Shown piece after piece: positions 1 through 8,297 of a stretch of DNA of 64,000 bases. How positions within the stretch are numbered: the first letter of the stretch is position 1; the number at the start of each line of letters is the position of its first letter. The DNA is from Paraburkholderia megapolitana. Lineage in GTDB: Bacteria; Pseudomonadota; Gammaproteobacteria; Burkholderiales; Burkholderiaceae. The notes beneath the pieces are model-generated. The model was not told the DNA's origin. It did no database searches and saw only the letters and a program-made list of their open reading frames with translations. Location of the stretch: positions 248,001 to 312,000 of the forward strand of contig NZ_CP041743.1 in NCBI RefSeq assembly GCF_007556815.1, read 5' to 3'. The translations under genes and the position numbers were made by a program.

Positions 1-774
1 ACTGGGAACACGGTTGGTTACCAGAGCCGTCATCGCACGCGCTACCGCAGTGGTGTAGCCAAGCGTACGAAAAATCGAGTGGACCCGCGCCTCTGTCACC
101 GAGACAAAGAAATCGGCAAGATCAAGCCGGATGACGAGTTGCTGACCCACGTGAGGTAGCGCGAATGAAACGATGTTTCGCCGCTTGCGGAAGCCATGTG
201 CTGCTTCATGCGGCGGTACGCGATCGAGCAGGCCATGCAGGAGCTTATGCTGTGCCGCGCGCAGCAAAGACTTGGGACGCTCGATCAGGCGATATCGACC
301 GTCGCGTTTCTCACACGCCCGGTACGAATAGTGGTGCAGGGGCGACGAACCTTCGCGGGCGCCGACTCGCCAGCGATTGGCCAGCCATTCGAGATCGGCG
401 GGGCTCAGTTCGAGCCAGTCCGCCAGATCGCCGACTGTCGGCAACTGGGGGACTTCAATCTGCGCGAGGGGTGGCGGCAAGCGCCTCTGAACGGGCGAGC
501 GTCGAAGTATGCGGATGACGGTGAGCCGCTCATCACTCATCCATGCGGAAACGAAACCGGGCAGGTCGGCGACGAAGGGTGCCACCTCATCCGCTTGCGT
601 GTCATCCCAGCGATGGCCGAACCGATCGATTGCACCGCCGGCAGCCTGTCTCAGCCACGGTAGCTCCGCGCCGAGAACCGCTGCAACCCGGGCAGCAGCG
701 CTGTCCTTGTCGGGCTCTCCCGCCAGCATGGCTTCCGCGATCGCGATGACGGTTTGATGCAGGGTTAATTGCAT
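1..774 (-). CDS. Retron-like reverse transcriptase (RNA-directed DNA polymerase), N-terminal 258 residues; 3' end off the window
   Basis: The frame is open from an ATG at 774 to the left edge, giving 258 codons. An in-frame stop at 796-798 bounds the start; I see no strong ribosome site. An N-terminal helical extension (about 1-145) contains a short GDLADWLELS segment (115-124) that suits this RT group. The RT fold follows: RLIERPK (162-168), AHGFRKRRN (192-200), ALPH (205-208, at the position of the retron NAxxH signature), then LDLADFF (217-223), where Asp218 is the expected first metal ligand. The YxDD box and VTG region lie off the window, so catalytic competence cannot be judged. The family is that of standalone or retron RTs, not group II introns: no maturase or intron boundary is visible. 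Hairpin-rich DNA directly upstream fits a retron. Group II-like, DGR or Abi RTs are less likely. Confidence 0.85.
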   Translation of the reverse strand, partial: MQLTLHQTVIAIAEAMLAGEPDKDSAAARVAAVLGAELPWLRQAAGGAIDRFGHRWDDTQADEVAPFVADLPGFVSAWMSDERLTVIRILRRSPVQRRLPPPLAQIEVPQLPTVGDLADWLELSPADLEWLANRWRVGAREGSSPLHHYSYRACEKRDGRYRLIERPKSLLRAAQHKLLHGLLDRVPPHEAAHGFRKRRNIVSFALPHVGQQLVIRLDLADFFVSVTEARVHSIFRTLGYTTAVARAMTALVTNRVPS

Positions 775-792
775 AAGTGAAGGCGGAGCGAT

Positions 793-984
793 GAATCAAC
801 GCGCTAGTTCTGCGAGAGCAACCTTGCGCAGCGCGCAACTACTGCTCTTGCGACGTAATGCAAACTGGAAATCAGCCACGGGGTAACCCCGTAGTCCAGG
901 AACATCAGTTGCCTGCTCCCGGGGTGTGCTTGACTCACCGCACCGCGCAAGCACAATAGGGTTCGCGGTTGCCGTTGTCAATTC
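793..984 (-). ncRNA. Candidate retron msr-msd RNA upstream of the reverse transcriptase
   Basis: Read on the minus strand, three stem-loops lie in a row just before the RT start. The first is GTGCTTG/CAAGCAC (7 bp; 948-954 with 926-932). The second has outer CTGGA/TCCAG (895-899 with 865-869) enclosing ACGGGG/CCCCGT (887-892 with 878-883). The third is a long one, AGAGCA/TGCTCT (843-848 with 815-820) enclosing TTGCGC/GCGCAA (833-838 with 824-829). Possible flanking a1/a2 repeats are GAAT-TGA-CAACG at 973-984 and CGTTGATTC at 793-801, which pair over 9 bp with a 3-nt bulge. Size, orientation and position match known retrons, where the RNA precedes the RT. No branching guanosine was assigned. 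These stems were found by eye and could be fortuitous in GC-rich DNA. Confidence 0.4.
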
Positions 985-2161
985 AATCTCCATACACCGC
1001 GTCCCGTACCTCCAGCGTCAATGCGCCCGACATCCCTTCATAGGCTGTGTTGGTGAGCAACAGCACTGTCAATCCACGCGTCGCGTCGATGAACCAGCTG
1101 TGGCCGTACACGCCGCCCCATTGCAACGTCCCGGCGCTTTGCGGCGATCCGGCGAGCACCGGATCGTTCAGCACCGCCGCGCCATAGCCGAATCCCCATC
1201 CGGGCCCTCTTGTCTCGGTGCCTGGCGGCGTGTGGTCCACATACATCGCGGCGCGAAGCGCATCGGGCAAAAAGCTCTTGCCGTCACGCACGGCTTCCAG
1301 CACGCGCAAAACATCGTCTGCGCTGCCGTACATACCGGCTCCGCCCGACGGATAAGCTGTCGGTTCGAACGCCCTCGATGGAGCGAACCGTACCGCGACG
1401 CCATGTCCTTCCGGTAAGGGAACGGAGACGTTCTCCGTCATTTTCACGGGCTCCGGCGCACCGTCCGCGTACGGCACGGCAAAGCGTGTGGGCTCGTCTG
1501 ACACGAACCCAGTATCGTGCATCCCCAGGGGGCCGGTAACGAGTTGAGCAATCGCGTCCGCGAGCGGGGCGCCGGTCACACGTTCGATCACGGCGCCTAG
1601 TACGTCGAGTGCGAGCGAGTACCGCCACGCGCTACCGGGAGCAAACACCAGTGACGCACCTGCGACGCGTCGCAGGTTTTCCTCAAGGCTGAAATCGACG
1701 CGGTCAATCCCATCGGAAATGCCAAGCAGATCGTATTCGCTACCCGGACCTTCAAGCAGGCCATAGCTCAATCCGGCCGTGTGCGTGAGCAACTGATGTA
1801 GCGTCAGCGGCGGCTGACTGCCGTCGGGCAATCGGGGTGTGAAGTCTGGAAGCCAGCGCGACACATGATCGTCGAGTTGCAGCTTGCCATCGGCAGCGAG
1901 GCGCAATACCGCTAACGTCACGATCGGCTTCGTCACCGATGCGAGCCGGAACAACGTATCTTCATGCATCGGCCGTTGCGTTTCGCGTTCGGCCCAACCG
2001 TGCGCCCGGCGGTAAATCACCTTGCCGTGTGAGGCAACCACGGCGACTGCGCCGACGATTCGCCGCTCTCGCAATGCGGTCGTGAAGATGCTGTCGAGTC
2101 TGTTCGCTAGCGCCGATTCGTCGCGTCCTGCGCCTGTCTCATGTTTTGATTGCAAAATCAT
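983..2161 (-). CDS. Serine hydrolase of the beta-lactamase (class C / EstB-like) family
   Basis: A 392-residue protein of the penicillin-binding-protein/beta-lactamase fold. The nucleophile motif SVTK is at 75-78, a Tyr-Ser-Leu element sits mid-protein in the YxN position, and a C-terminal GVYGHSWFID segment replaces the KTG box as in esterase-like members. No signal peptide is visible, so it is probably cytosolic and more likely an esterase or peptidase than a resistance beta-lactamase. The start is the ATG at 2161, preceded by a GAAGGA-type ribosome site. The gene is co-directional with the RT downstream, and its stop codon coincides with the proposed 5' edge of the retron-like RNA. Substrate unknown. 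Confidence 0.9.
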   Translation of the reverse strand: MILQSKHETGAGRDESALANRLDSIFTTALRERRIVGAVAVVASHGKVIYRRAHGWAERETQRPMHEDTLFRLASVTKPIVTLAVLRLAADGKLQLDDHVSRWLPDFTPRLPDGSQPPLTLHQLLTHTAGLSYGLLEGPGSEYDLLGISDGIDRVDFSLEENLRRVAGASLVFAPGSAWRYSLALDVLGAVIERVTGAPLADAIAQLVTGPLGMHDTGFVSDEPTRFAVPYADGAPEPVKMTENVSVPLPEGHGVAVRFAPSRAFEPTAYPSGGAGMYGSADDVLRVLEAVRDGKSFLPDALRAAMYVDHTPPGTETRGPGWGFGYGAAVLNDPVLAGSPQSAGTLQWGGVYGHSWFIDATRGLTVLLLTNTAYEGMSGALTLEVRDAVYGD

Positions 2162-2736
2162 GGCTTCCTTCGTCGTGGATTCGAATGCTCACGACCTGGC
2201 AACACCCTGGTGAGCAATGTCAATGGAGGATATCGCGCCTCGCCTGATGCGATAGCCGCACACGGATAGCGATAGCGAGCGGCACCAGCGTTATATACCA
2301 GTATCACAATCGAACATGCTACGAAGCGTGTTCTCTGTATCTGTATGCGGTCGTCATTATGGCCCAACGCGTCGAGACATCCACTAGTCGGTTTTGAGCA
2401 TTCGGCGGGATGTATGCTGTCGAGCACCACGTCGCTGGATCAGCTAGACCCTGCACCGGCAAGCCCGCTTTGTCGATAGATCAGGTCGGGTTAGCGGGCG
2501 CGATGAAGAAGGAAAAATGCACGCTCAAACCGGCGCCGTCACCACCGCCGAGTTCGATGCTTTCGCCACATGATTTGTGGCCGCCAGGTCGCGTCATCTC
2601 GCGCCGGCGGCCCGATTGTGACGGCACTCCGCTACACATCGGCCCAGGTTCGCCGAAGAAGTCTGCATGGATACCGCCACGTTTCTGATTGCGTGGGTGG
2701 GCCGCTCAGGATGCGGCCCACCACGTCAAGCCGCGA
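2162..2736. other. Intergenic region without a convincing gene
   Basis: About 575 bp between the tpsA stop and the serine hydrolase start. Short open frames exist on both strands, but none has protein-like composition over its length. Around 2508-2575 there is a GAAGGA-type site followed by an 18-codon frame (start at 2518) that ends early and could be a gene remnant. A hairpin at the tpsA end is listed separately. Confidence 0.5.
2696..2722 (-). terminator. Stem-loop downstream of tpsA, possible terminator
   Basis: GGTGGGCCGC (2696-2705) and GCGGCCCACC (2713-2722) form a perfect 10-bp stem with a 7-nt loop, 14 bp after the tpsA stop. There is no U-tract on the minus strand, so this may be a weak or factor-assisted terminator. 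Confidence 0.45.
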
Positions 2737-5700
2737 TTACCACCCGGTGTAGCTCAGCGAACGCCCCCTCAGCGACACGGTGACGCCTTTCGGTGCCCCC
2801 GACTGAACGTAGGAAACGCCAGACTGTGCCCCAGCGATTACCGTAGCCGAGGACGTGCCTTGAATAGCGCCCTTGGCCGCATAATCCGGAGCAACATTCC
2901 CGGACGATTGCGGCGATGCGCTCTGGTTTGCACCGTTGCTCACGGTGGGCGCCAACGCTGCACCTTGCGGCGCCGATGTCACATACTCGTCGATCCGACC
3001 TGAATTGGTTTTGCGCCCCCAGGCGTTGACCTTTCCTTCACTGGTGATGATGCCTTGCGCCGCGTTAGTCAGACTACCGGACACCGAGACACTACGGCCG
3101 TTAAGCGCTCCCGCATTCGAAACGGAACCCCAGGCATCGAGCCCACCCTTGCTGGCGATCACACCCTGTGCTCCGTTATTCAGATCACCGGACAACGAGA
3201 TACCGTCGGCATTGATCTTCCCGTCATTCGAAGTGGAACCCGAGACATCAAGCCTACCCGCGCTGGTAATCGCGCCCTGTGCCCCGTTTTTCAGACCACC
3301 GGACAACGAGATGCCGTTGGCGTTGATCTTCCCGTCATTCGAGATGAAACCGGAGGCATCAAGCCTGCCCGTGCTGGCAATCACGCCCTGTGCCCCGTTT
3401 TTCAGACCACCGGACAACGAGACGCCATTGGCGTTGATCTTCCCGTCATTCGAGATGGAGCCCGAAGCATCGACCCTGCCCGCGCTGGTAATCGCGCCCT
3501 GTGCGCCGTTTTTCAGACCACCGGACAACGAGATACCGTTGGCGTTGATCTTCCCGTCATTCGAGATGGAGCCCGAAGCATCGACTCTGCCCTTGCTGGC
3601 AATCACGCCCTGTGCTCCGTTATTCAGACCACCGGACACCGAGACACTACCGCCGCTAATCGTCCCCGCATTCGAGACAGAGCCTGAGGCATCGATTCTG
3701 TCGCCGGTGACGGTCCCCTGATTGACGAGACCACCCGACACCGAGACGGAATAGTTGGCCGCGACCTTGCCGGTGACGTTTACGCCGACCCCGGCCGACG
3801 AACCCAGCAGCCGGATCGAATCGGCGTGCAGACTACCGAGCTTCGACACGTCGATCGCGACGTCCGGCCGGTCCGACAGATTGTCGCCGGCATTGTCAGA
3901 CACCGTGGTTACCGTGTTGCCCAGCGTCGTCGTACCCTTGTGCGCCGCGACGTTCAGCGTTGCCGCGCGAACCTCCGCGTTCACCTGCAGGTTGCGTGCG
4001 ATGAGATCCAACTGATTCACCGCCTGGCCGTCGATGCCGTTGCCCTCGACAATGAGCCGGCCATTGTCGGTCTTGAAGCCCCCAGCGCCGCCATCCTTGT
4101 CGAGGACAGTCGTGCCTGCGACGAGCGTCGCGCGGGTCGCGTTGATAAAGCCTGCGCCGTTCGCTGTAATCCCGTTCGGGTTTGCGACGATCAGGTGCGC
4201 CGAACGACCAGCGATCTCGGTCGTGCCGGCCAGCGTCGATGCATTGCCGCCCGTCACTTCGTTCAGGATCACCCTGGCCGCAGTATTGCCGAGTTGCGCG
4301 TTTGCGCCGATCTCCCCACCAAGTCGGGTTTGCGCCGACCAGTTGCTGTTATTCAGAATCAGGCCAGTCGCGCCGACGTTGTAGTCCGTGAATTTGTTGT
4401 GTGAAAGACCGGTGCCGTTCGGCGCCACGATGTTCACGATCGGCACGCCATTTGCCGAGGCACTGATGGTAGGACGACGCGCGGCAGCCGAATCGGCGGT
4501 CAGCGCGGCCTTCGCCTGGATAGACTGGATCGGAAGCACCGGAGCGGAAGGCGCGATCGAAATCGAAGCCACTTCTTCGGTCGGTTCCGGCGATGCCGCA
4601 GTGAGCGACGGCGTTACGCTTTCGCTTACGTCGCTATCGGCGGACGGGCCCGAAATCGAAGCCACATTTTCGGCTGGCTCCGCCGATGCCGCGGTGAACG
4701 ACGGCGTTACGCTTTTACTCGCGTCACTATCGAAGGACGGGCCCGAAATCGAAGCCACATTCTCGGCCGGCTCCGGCGATGCCGGGGCGGACGGCGGTAC
4801 GCTTTCGCTCCCAGCACTATTGAAAGGCACGCTCAAATTCGGACCCGGAACTCCGTTGCGGATGTTCCTCACTACCACGTCTGGTCCCTGACCACCCACG
4901 ATAGTGCCCGCATTCTCGACAGTGCCTTCGACGAAGGTGCTACCAATTATAGGCCGCCCCTCGAAACTGCCAGTCACTGCGTAAGATGGAGCACTAATCG
5001 TCCCTTGATTGACGAGTTCACTCGGCACCATGAGGGAATTTTTCGCAATTACCTTGCCCACAACATTGACACCGACTCCGGCCGACGAACCGACCAACCG
5101 GATCGCATCGGCGTGCAGGCTACCGAGTTGCGACACGTCGATCGCAATTTCCGGTCGTTGAGTCTTCGAATCACGGACCAGTGAGCTGGCTAACCGGGTG
5201 GCTTCCTCGAACCGCACCTCACCTTCACCCGCCTCGAGATTCAGCCCTATCGCGCGAATCTCCGCGTTCACCTGCAAGCTGCGGGCAATGAGATCCAACT
5301 CTTGAGCCCCACTGCCGTCGATCCCGCTGCCCTCGACAAGCAGGCGACCATTGTCCGTTCTGAAAGAGACATTCCCATCCTCGCCGAGAACCGGATGACC
5401 CGCGACGAGTGTTGCCCGGGTCGCGTTGACGAACCCGACGCCATCGGCCGTAATGCCGTTCGGATTCGCCACGATCAGGTGTGCTGCCTGGCCAGCAATC
5501 TCCGTGGTACCGCCCAGCCTCGACGCGTTGCTGCCCGTCACTTCGTTCAGGATCACTCGGGCGGGCGCGCCGCCGAGTTGCGCGTTGCCGCTAACCAACC
5601 CGCCAAGCTGGGTTTGCACGGACGTGTTGCTGTTGTTCAGGATCAGGCCGGCAGCACCGACGTTATAGTCCGTGAACTTGTTGTGCGATACGCCGGCGCC

Positions 5701-5910
5701 GTTCGGCGCGACGATATCGATGATCGGCACGCCATTCGCAGCAGCGCCGATAGCAGCTTGATTCACCGCGGCCGGATCGACCGACAGGGCGGTCTGGGCA
5801 TGGATCGCCTGAATCGAAAGCAACGGCATCACGATCGCCATTTTCGCAATCAACTTGGTATGCGAAATTACGGTGTTGCCAGGACTTTGTTGTTTGGTTA
5901 CGAGTTTCAT
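2737..5910 (-). CDS. Two-partner secretion exoprotein (filamentous haemagglutinin-like TpsA) with tandem TPS domains
   Basis: A 1057-residue exoprotein exported to the cell surface through the TpsB partner encoded just upstream. The start is the ATG at 5910; an upstream TTG would add 17 residues but looks less natural. A long signal peptide ends near residue 38 (IHA/QTAL). The first TPS domain (about 38-290) has NPNG at 149-152. A Ser/Pro-rich linker (about 365-455) has three imperfect repeats of about 30 residues. A second TPS domain (about 465-725) follows, with NPNG at 577-580 and the same SHNKFTDYNVG signature. Next come about six copies of a 37-residue repeat and a short unique C-terminus. 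No VENN motif, pretoxin region or toxin domain is present, so an adhesin or biofilm role is more likely than contact-dependent inhibition. The doubled TPS domain is unusual; see findings. Confidence 0.92.
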   Translation of the reverse strand: MKLVTKQQSPGNTVISHTKLIAKMAIVMPLLSIQAIHAQTALSVDPAAVNQAAIGAAANGVPIIDIVAPNGAGVSHNKFTDYNVGAAGLILNNSNTSVQTQLGGLVSGNAQLGGAPARVILNEVTGSNASRLGGTTEIAGQAAHLIVANPNGITADGVGFVNATRATLVAGHPVLGEDGNVSFRTDNGRLLVEGSGIDGSGAQELDLIARSLQVNAEIRAIGLNLEAGEGEVRFEEATRLASSLVRDSKTQRPEIAIDVSQLGSLHADAIRLVGSSAGVGVNVVGKVIAKNSLMVPSELVNQGTISAPSYAVTGSFEGRPIIGSTFVEGTVENAGTIVGGQGPDVVVRNIRNGVPGPNLSVPFNSAGSESVPPSAPASPEPAENVASISGPSFDSDASKSVTPSFTAASAEPAENVASISGPSADSDVSESVTPSLTAASPEPTEEVASISIAPSAPVLPIQSIQAKAALTADSAAARRPTISASANGVPIVNIVAPNGTGLSHNKFTDYNVGATGLILNNSNWSAQTRLGGEIGANAQLGNTAARVILNEVTGGNASTLAGTTEIAGRSAHLIVANPNGITANGAGFINATRATLVAGTTVLDKDGGAGGFKTDNGRLIVEGNGIDGQAVNQLDLIARNLQVNAEVRAATLNVAAHKGTTTLGNTVTTVSDNAGDNLSDRPDVAIDVSKLGSLHADSIRLLGSSAGVGVNVTGKVAANYSVSVSGGLVNQGTVTGDRIDASGSVSNAGTISGGSVSVSGGLNNGAQGVIASKGRVDASGSISNDGKINANGISLSGGLKNGAQGAITSAGRVDASGSISNDGKINANGVSLSGGLKNGAQGVIASTGRLDASGFISNDGKINANGISLSGGLKNGAQGAITSAGRLDVSGSTSNDGKINADGISLSGDLNNGAQGVIASKGGLDAWGSVSNAGALNGRSVSVSGSLTNAAQGIITSEGKVNAWGRKTNSGRIDEYVTSAPQGAALAPTVSNGANQSASPQSSGNVAPDYAAKGAIQGTSSATVIAGAQSGVSYVQSGAPKGVTVSLRGRSLSYTGW
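3031..3695 (-). repeat. 111-bp tandem repeats encoding 37-residue TpsA repeats
   Basis: About six in-frame copies of a 111-bp unit. The four central ones are nearly identical, with the same core (ccgtcatt on the plus strand) at 3221, 3332, 3443 and 3554, exactly 111 bp apart. The unit encodes a motif rich in SNDGKINANG and LKNGAQG, typical of a right-handed beta-helix. The outer copies have diverged. Confidence 0.8.
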
Positions 5911-6077
5911 ATTTTTCCCGATTCTTGTGTGGAAATGGACTTTCGGCGTCAACCGCCTCAACTGACGTGAGCATCCAGAATCATCTGTGTCATCACGCTA
6001 TATATGACCTCCCTGATTAAAGTGAATGAATAGGTCGTAGCCACTCGAAGCACATCCATCGATACGACGAGCCGGGC

Positions 6078-7769
6078 TCAGAACCGGTAAGTCATCCGGA
6101 CATTCAGTGACGGCGTTCCGGTCTGGATGGTGTCCGGCCGCAGCAGTGGCATACCCACAGAAACGTCATAGCCGAGCCCCCTGTAACTGCCGCGGATGCC
6201 AAGCGCGCTGCCGATCAACGTGCGCCCGCGCGCCGTTGCGGGATCGCCCGATACCTGCCCTGCATCGAGCGCGACATAGGTTTCGCTTCCCGCGAACAGG
6301 CCCGTTGCGAGTTCGTTGCGCCACGTCCATCCGTTTTGCACCGCGAGGGACTGGTTGCCGTCAGAACCGCGCACCGAGTAGCGCCCGCCGATCTGCAGGT
6401 ATTCCGTGAATGGAGTGGGCTGAAGTGCGTGCTGGAGAAAGAACGTGCCGCGATAGCCGAATGCCCGTGAGTCGATCCGGAACGGCACGTTCAGTGATGT
6501 GCTCGTAGTAAGAATCTGGTAGCGACCGCTCCAGTTCGACTGCCCGTAGACGAAACCGGGGGTGCGACTCAGTCCGGCCAGGCTGCCGCGCAATCCAATC
6601 GCGGCATGTAACGACGCGTCCGAGAACATTTCCAGGTGGCTCGCGCGGATCTCATAGCTGGTGATATCGCGCTTTTGCACGCCGATTTCTTCGCCACCCA
6701 GCGAGGCCTGGTCCTGTCGACGCACCAGGTTGAACTGGAGCGAGCCCTTGTTGTGACTTGTGCGGTAGGGGACATAAGTCACGCCCGCCTCGAAGCGGCG
6801 GGTTCGCGAGGTGTACAGGATGTCCGCGCCGACAACCGGCAAAGCCTGTTTCGACGACCACTCGCTAAAGCCCAGCGAAAACGACGCATACCCGATCGGC
6901 ACATTCCACGCGATGCTCTTCGAACGTGACCCGGCGCTGTGATTGCGAAGCCCGGCGTCGTTGTTGACGGTGGCGATCAGCTGGTCGTAAAGATGGAGCG
7001 GTGAATCGATTGCAACGATCGCGCCCAACTGGTTGCGGCCGGTCGCATGGATGCCGGAGTTGTCCGCGGTGAGCACGAATCGCACTCGTCGCCTGTTTTG
7101 CGGGTGCCGGATGACGATGTCGGATTCGCCGAGGTCCGTGCCCGGCACAAGATCGAATGCCGTAACGCCCTGCCCCGGCAACCTGCGAATGTTTTCGAGC
7201 GCCTGGTCCAGATCGCGGATATTCAGCAGCGCGTGAGACCGCTCGGGAAAAACCATGCGCGACCAGCCGATGCTGGCGCCCTCGTCGCGGATCGTACCGA
7301 CGCGACCTGGAACGATCTCGATGACCAGATGGCCGGTTGCAAAGTCCTGTTCCGGAAAGAAAACCTGCGTCGTGATATAGCCGTCTGCAATCAGCTGACG
7401 CGCGATCCATTGGCTCAAGATGTCGCGACCCTGCGCGCCCATGCACGTGCCTTCGATTGGTACTCGCCCGGGTAACCACGGAAAGTGTTCGGCCCCACGC
7501 CATTCGACTTCCGCGATGGCGAAACATGGCGCTTCAATGGGGAAATCAGGAAGTTCCGAGTTTTGCCGTACGACTGGCGTGAGAACCTCAGGAGGAGCAA
7601 GCGCTTGCTCCTTGACGCCCTGAAGTTGCTGCTCCTGATAGCGAAGTGTGTCCTGAGACGGGAGGTGATTCGGGCGCTCTGTTTGCGCATTGGCATCCGA
7701 AGCGACCGCAAGAATCCATGCAACACCTGCTGCACATACGGGATATCTGGTTTTTTTCAATATATGCAC
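6078..7769 (-). CDS. TpsB outer-membrane transporter (ShlB/FhaC/HecB family)
   Basis: A 563-residue Omp85-superfamily pore that secretes and activates the TpsA protein. It has an N-terminal signal peptide (cleavage near the ANA at about 26-28), a Gln/Pro-rich periplasmic start, a POTRA_2 domain around 75-155 and a C-terminal beta-barrel ending in aromatic Phe. The VRG motif of the L6 hairpin is at 466-468, as in FhaC. The start is a GTG at 7769 with a weak ribosome site; a TTG three codons later is an alternative. tpsA follows after 167 bp on the same strand, giving the usual B-A operon order. An orphan terminator about 200 bp upstream may influence its leader. Confidence 0.93.
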   Translation of the reverse strand: MHILKKTRYPVCAAGVAWILAVASDANAQTERPNHLPSQDTLRYQEQQLQGVKEQALAPPEVLTPVVRQNSELPDFPIEAPCFAIAEVEWRGAEHFPWLPGRVPIEGTCMGAQGRDILSQWIARQLIADGYITTQVFFPEQDFATGHLVIEIVPGRVGTIRDEGASIGWSRMVFPERSHALLNIRDLDQALENIRRLPGQGVTAFDLVPGTDLGESDIVIRHPQNRRRVRFVLTADNSGIHATGRNQLGAIVAIDSPLHLYDQLIATVNNDAGLRNHSAGSRSKSIAWNVPIGYASFSLGFSEWSSKQALPVVGADILYTSRTRRFEAGVTYVPYRTSHNKGSLQFNLVRRQDQASLGGEEIGVQKRDITSYEIRASHLEMFSDASLHAAIGLRGSLAGLSRTPGFVYGQSNWSGRYQILTTSTSLNVPFRIDSRAFGYRGTFFLQHALQPTPFTEYLQIGGRYSVRGSDGNQSLAVQNGWTWRNELATGLFAGSETYVALDAGQVSGDPATARGRTLIGSALGIRGSYRGLGYDVSVGMPLLRPDTIQTGTPSLNVRMTYRF

Positions 7770-7968
7770 TGCGAACTACAGTAAATGGGCTGGACTCAAG
7801 CTAGCGAGATAACGTGAGCGCAACTGTATCCGCCTGATTTATTGGGGAAATAGGACTGCTCTGAAATGACGCGACACCGTATGGTCGTCGGGTGAACCGT
7901 AGAACGGTCATGTAGATGGTGGGCAGCTACGTGGCGTGATGCCGATGGGCACGCTCGCGTCGCGAGCG

Positions 7969-8004
7969 AAAAAAAGGCCCCGTGCATCAGCGATGCCGGG
8001 GCCT
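7969..8004 (-). terminator. Intrinsic terminator with no gene in front of it
   Basis: On the minus strand AGGCCCCG pairs with CGGGGCCT (7997-8004 with 7975-7982), with an inner GCATC/GATGC stem and a run of seven U immediately after (7975-7969). A second stem of the form GCTCGC/GCGAGC follows. No minus-strand gene ends upstream of it, so it may terminate a small RNA or attenuate transcription into tpsB. Confidence 0.8.
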
Positions 8005-8130
8005 AATCCCATGTCAAGGAGATGTCATGGAGGAGACGATTCGATCATAGCCACGACACCGTATGCGACCAACAAATCCTTTCCGATAAGCTTATCCACG
8101 AATGTTTGCTGTGCCCGACGGCGTCAATGA

Positions 8131-8158
8131 GATAACCCTGCTCGCGTATATCGTTATC
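8131..8158. promoter_or_regulatory. Inverted repeat, possible operator upstream of the FMN reductase gene
   Basis: GATAAC (8131-8136) and GTTATC (8153-8158) form a 6-bp inverted repeat with a 16-bp spacer in a locally AT-rich stretch about 140 bp upstream of the reductase start. Confidence 0.3.
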
Positions 8159-8297
8159 AGAATATGTCGGTTCTCGCTGCTACCATCGGTCACTAAGATG
8201 ACGGTTTGAATAGCGGTCCCCGTGTTGGAGACCGCCCGTGCCCGCCGCGCGCAACACCTGCGCGGCCGCCGGCAGCCGCTCACGAAGGAGCATTCCG

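Larger units (their letters stand above)
7770..8297. other. Divergent intergenic region between tpsB and the FMN reductase gene
   Basis: About 530 bp without a supported protein gene. It contains a strong minus-strand terminator at 7969-8004, a direct repeat ATGTCA-AGGAG-ATGTCA near 8012-8028, and an inverted repeat at 8131-8158. Promoters for both flanking genes should be here. Confidence 0.6.

Noticed and set aside
1..774. Group II intron maturase
   Set aside because: The N-terminal extension and ALPH/DLADFF context fit retron-type RTs, and no intron domain V/VI or boundary sequence is visible; the missing C-terminal part prevents final exclusion.
796..993. A 65-codon minus-strand frame between the hydrolase and the RT, with an ATG overlapping the hydrolase stop
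   Set aside because: It covers the same bases as the three hairpins, has no family resemblance, and its codons are dictated by the stems; a structured RNA explains the region better, though coding is not excluded.
2410..2688. A 92-codon plus-strand frame between the hydrolase and tpsA
   Set aside because: Pro/Arg-rich, no ribosome site at its start, no recognisable domain; probably non-coding or a remnant.
2936..3721. Long plus-strand frames antisense to the tpsA repeats
   Set aside because: Shadow frames produced by the 111-bp repeats whose length is divisible by three; the minus-strand exoprotein is clearly the gene.
2737..5910. Contact-dependent inhibition (CdiA) toxin
   Set aside because: No VENN or related pretoxin motif, no C-terminal toxin domain and no small immunity gene downstream; the protein is also too short.
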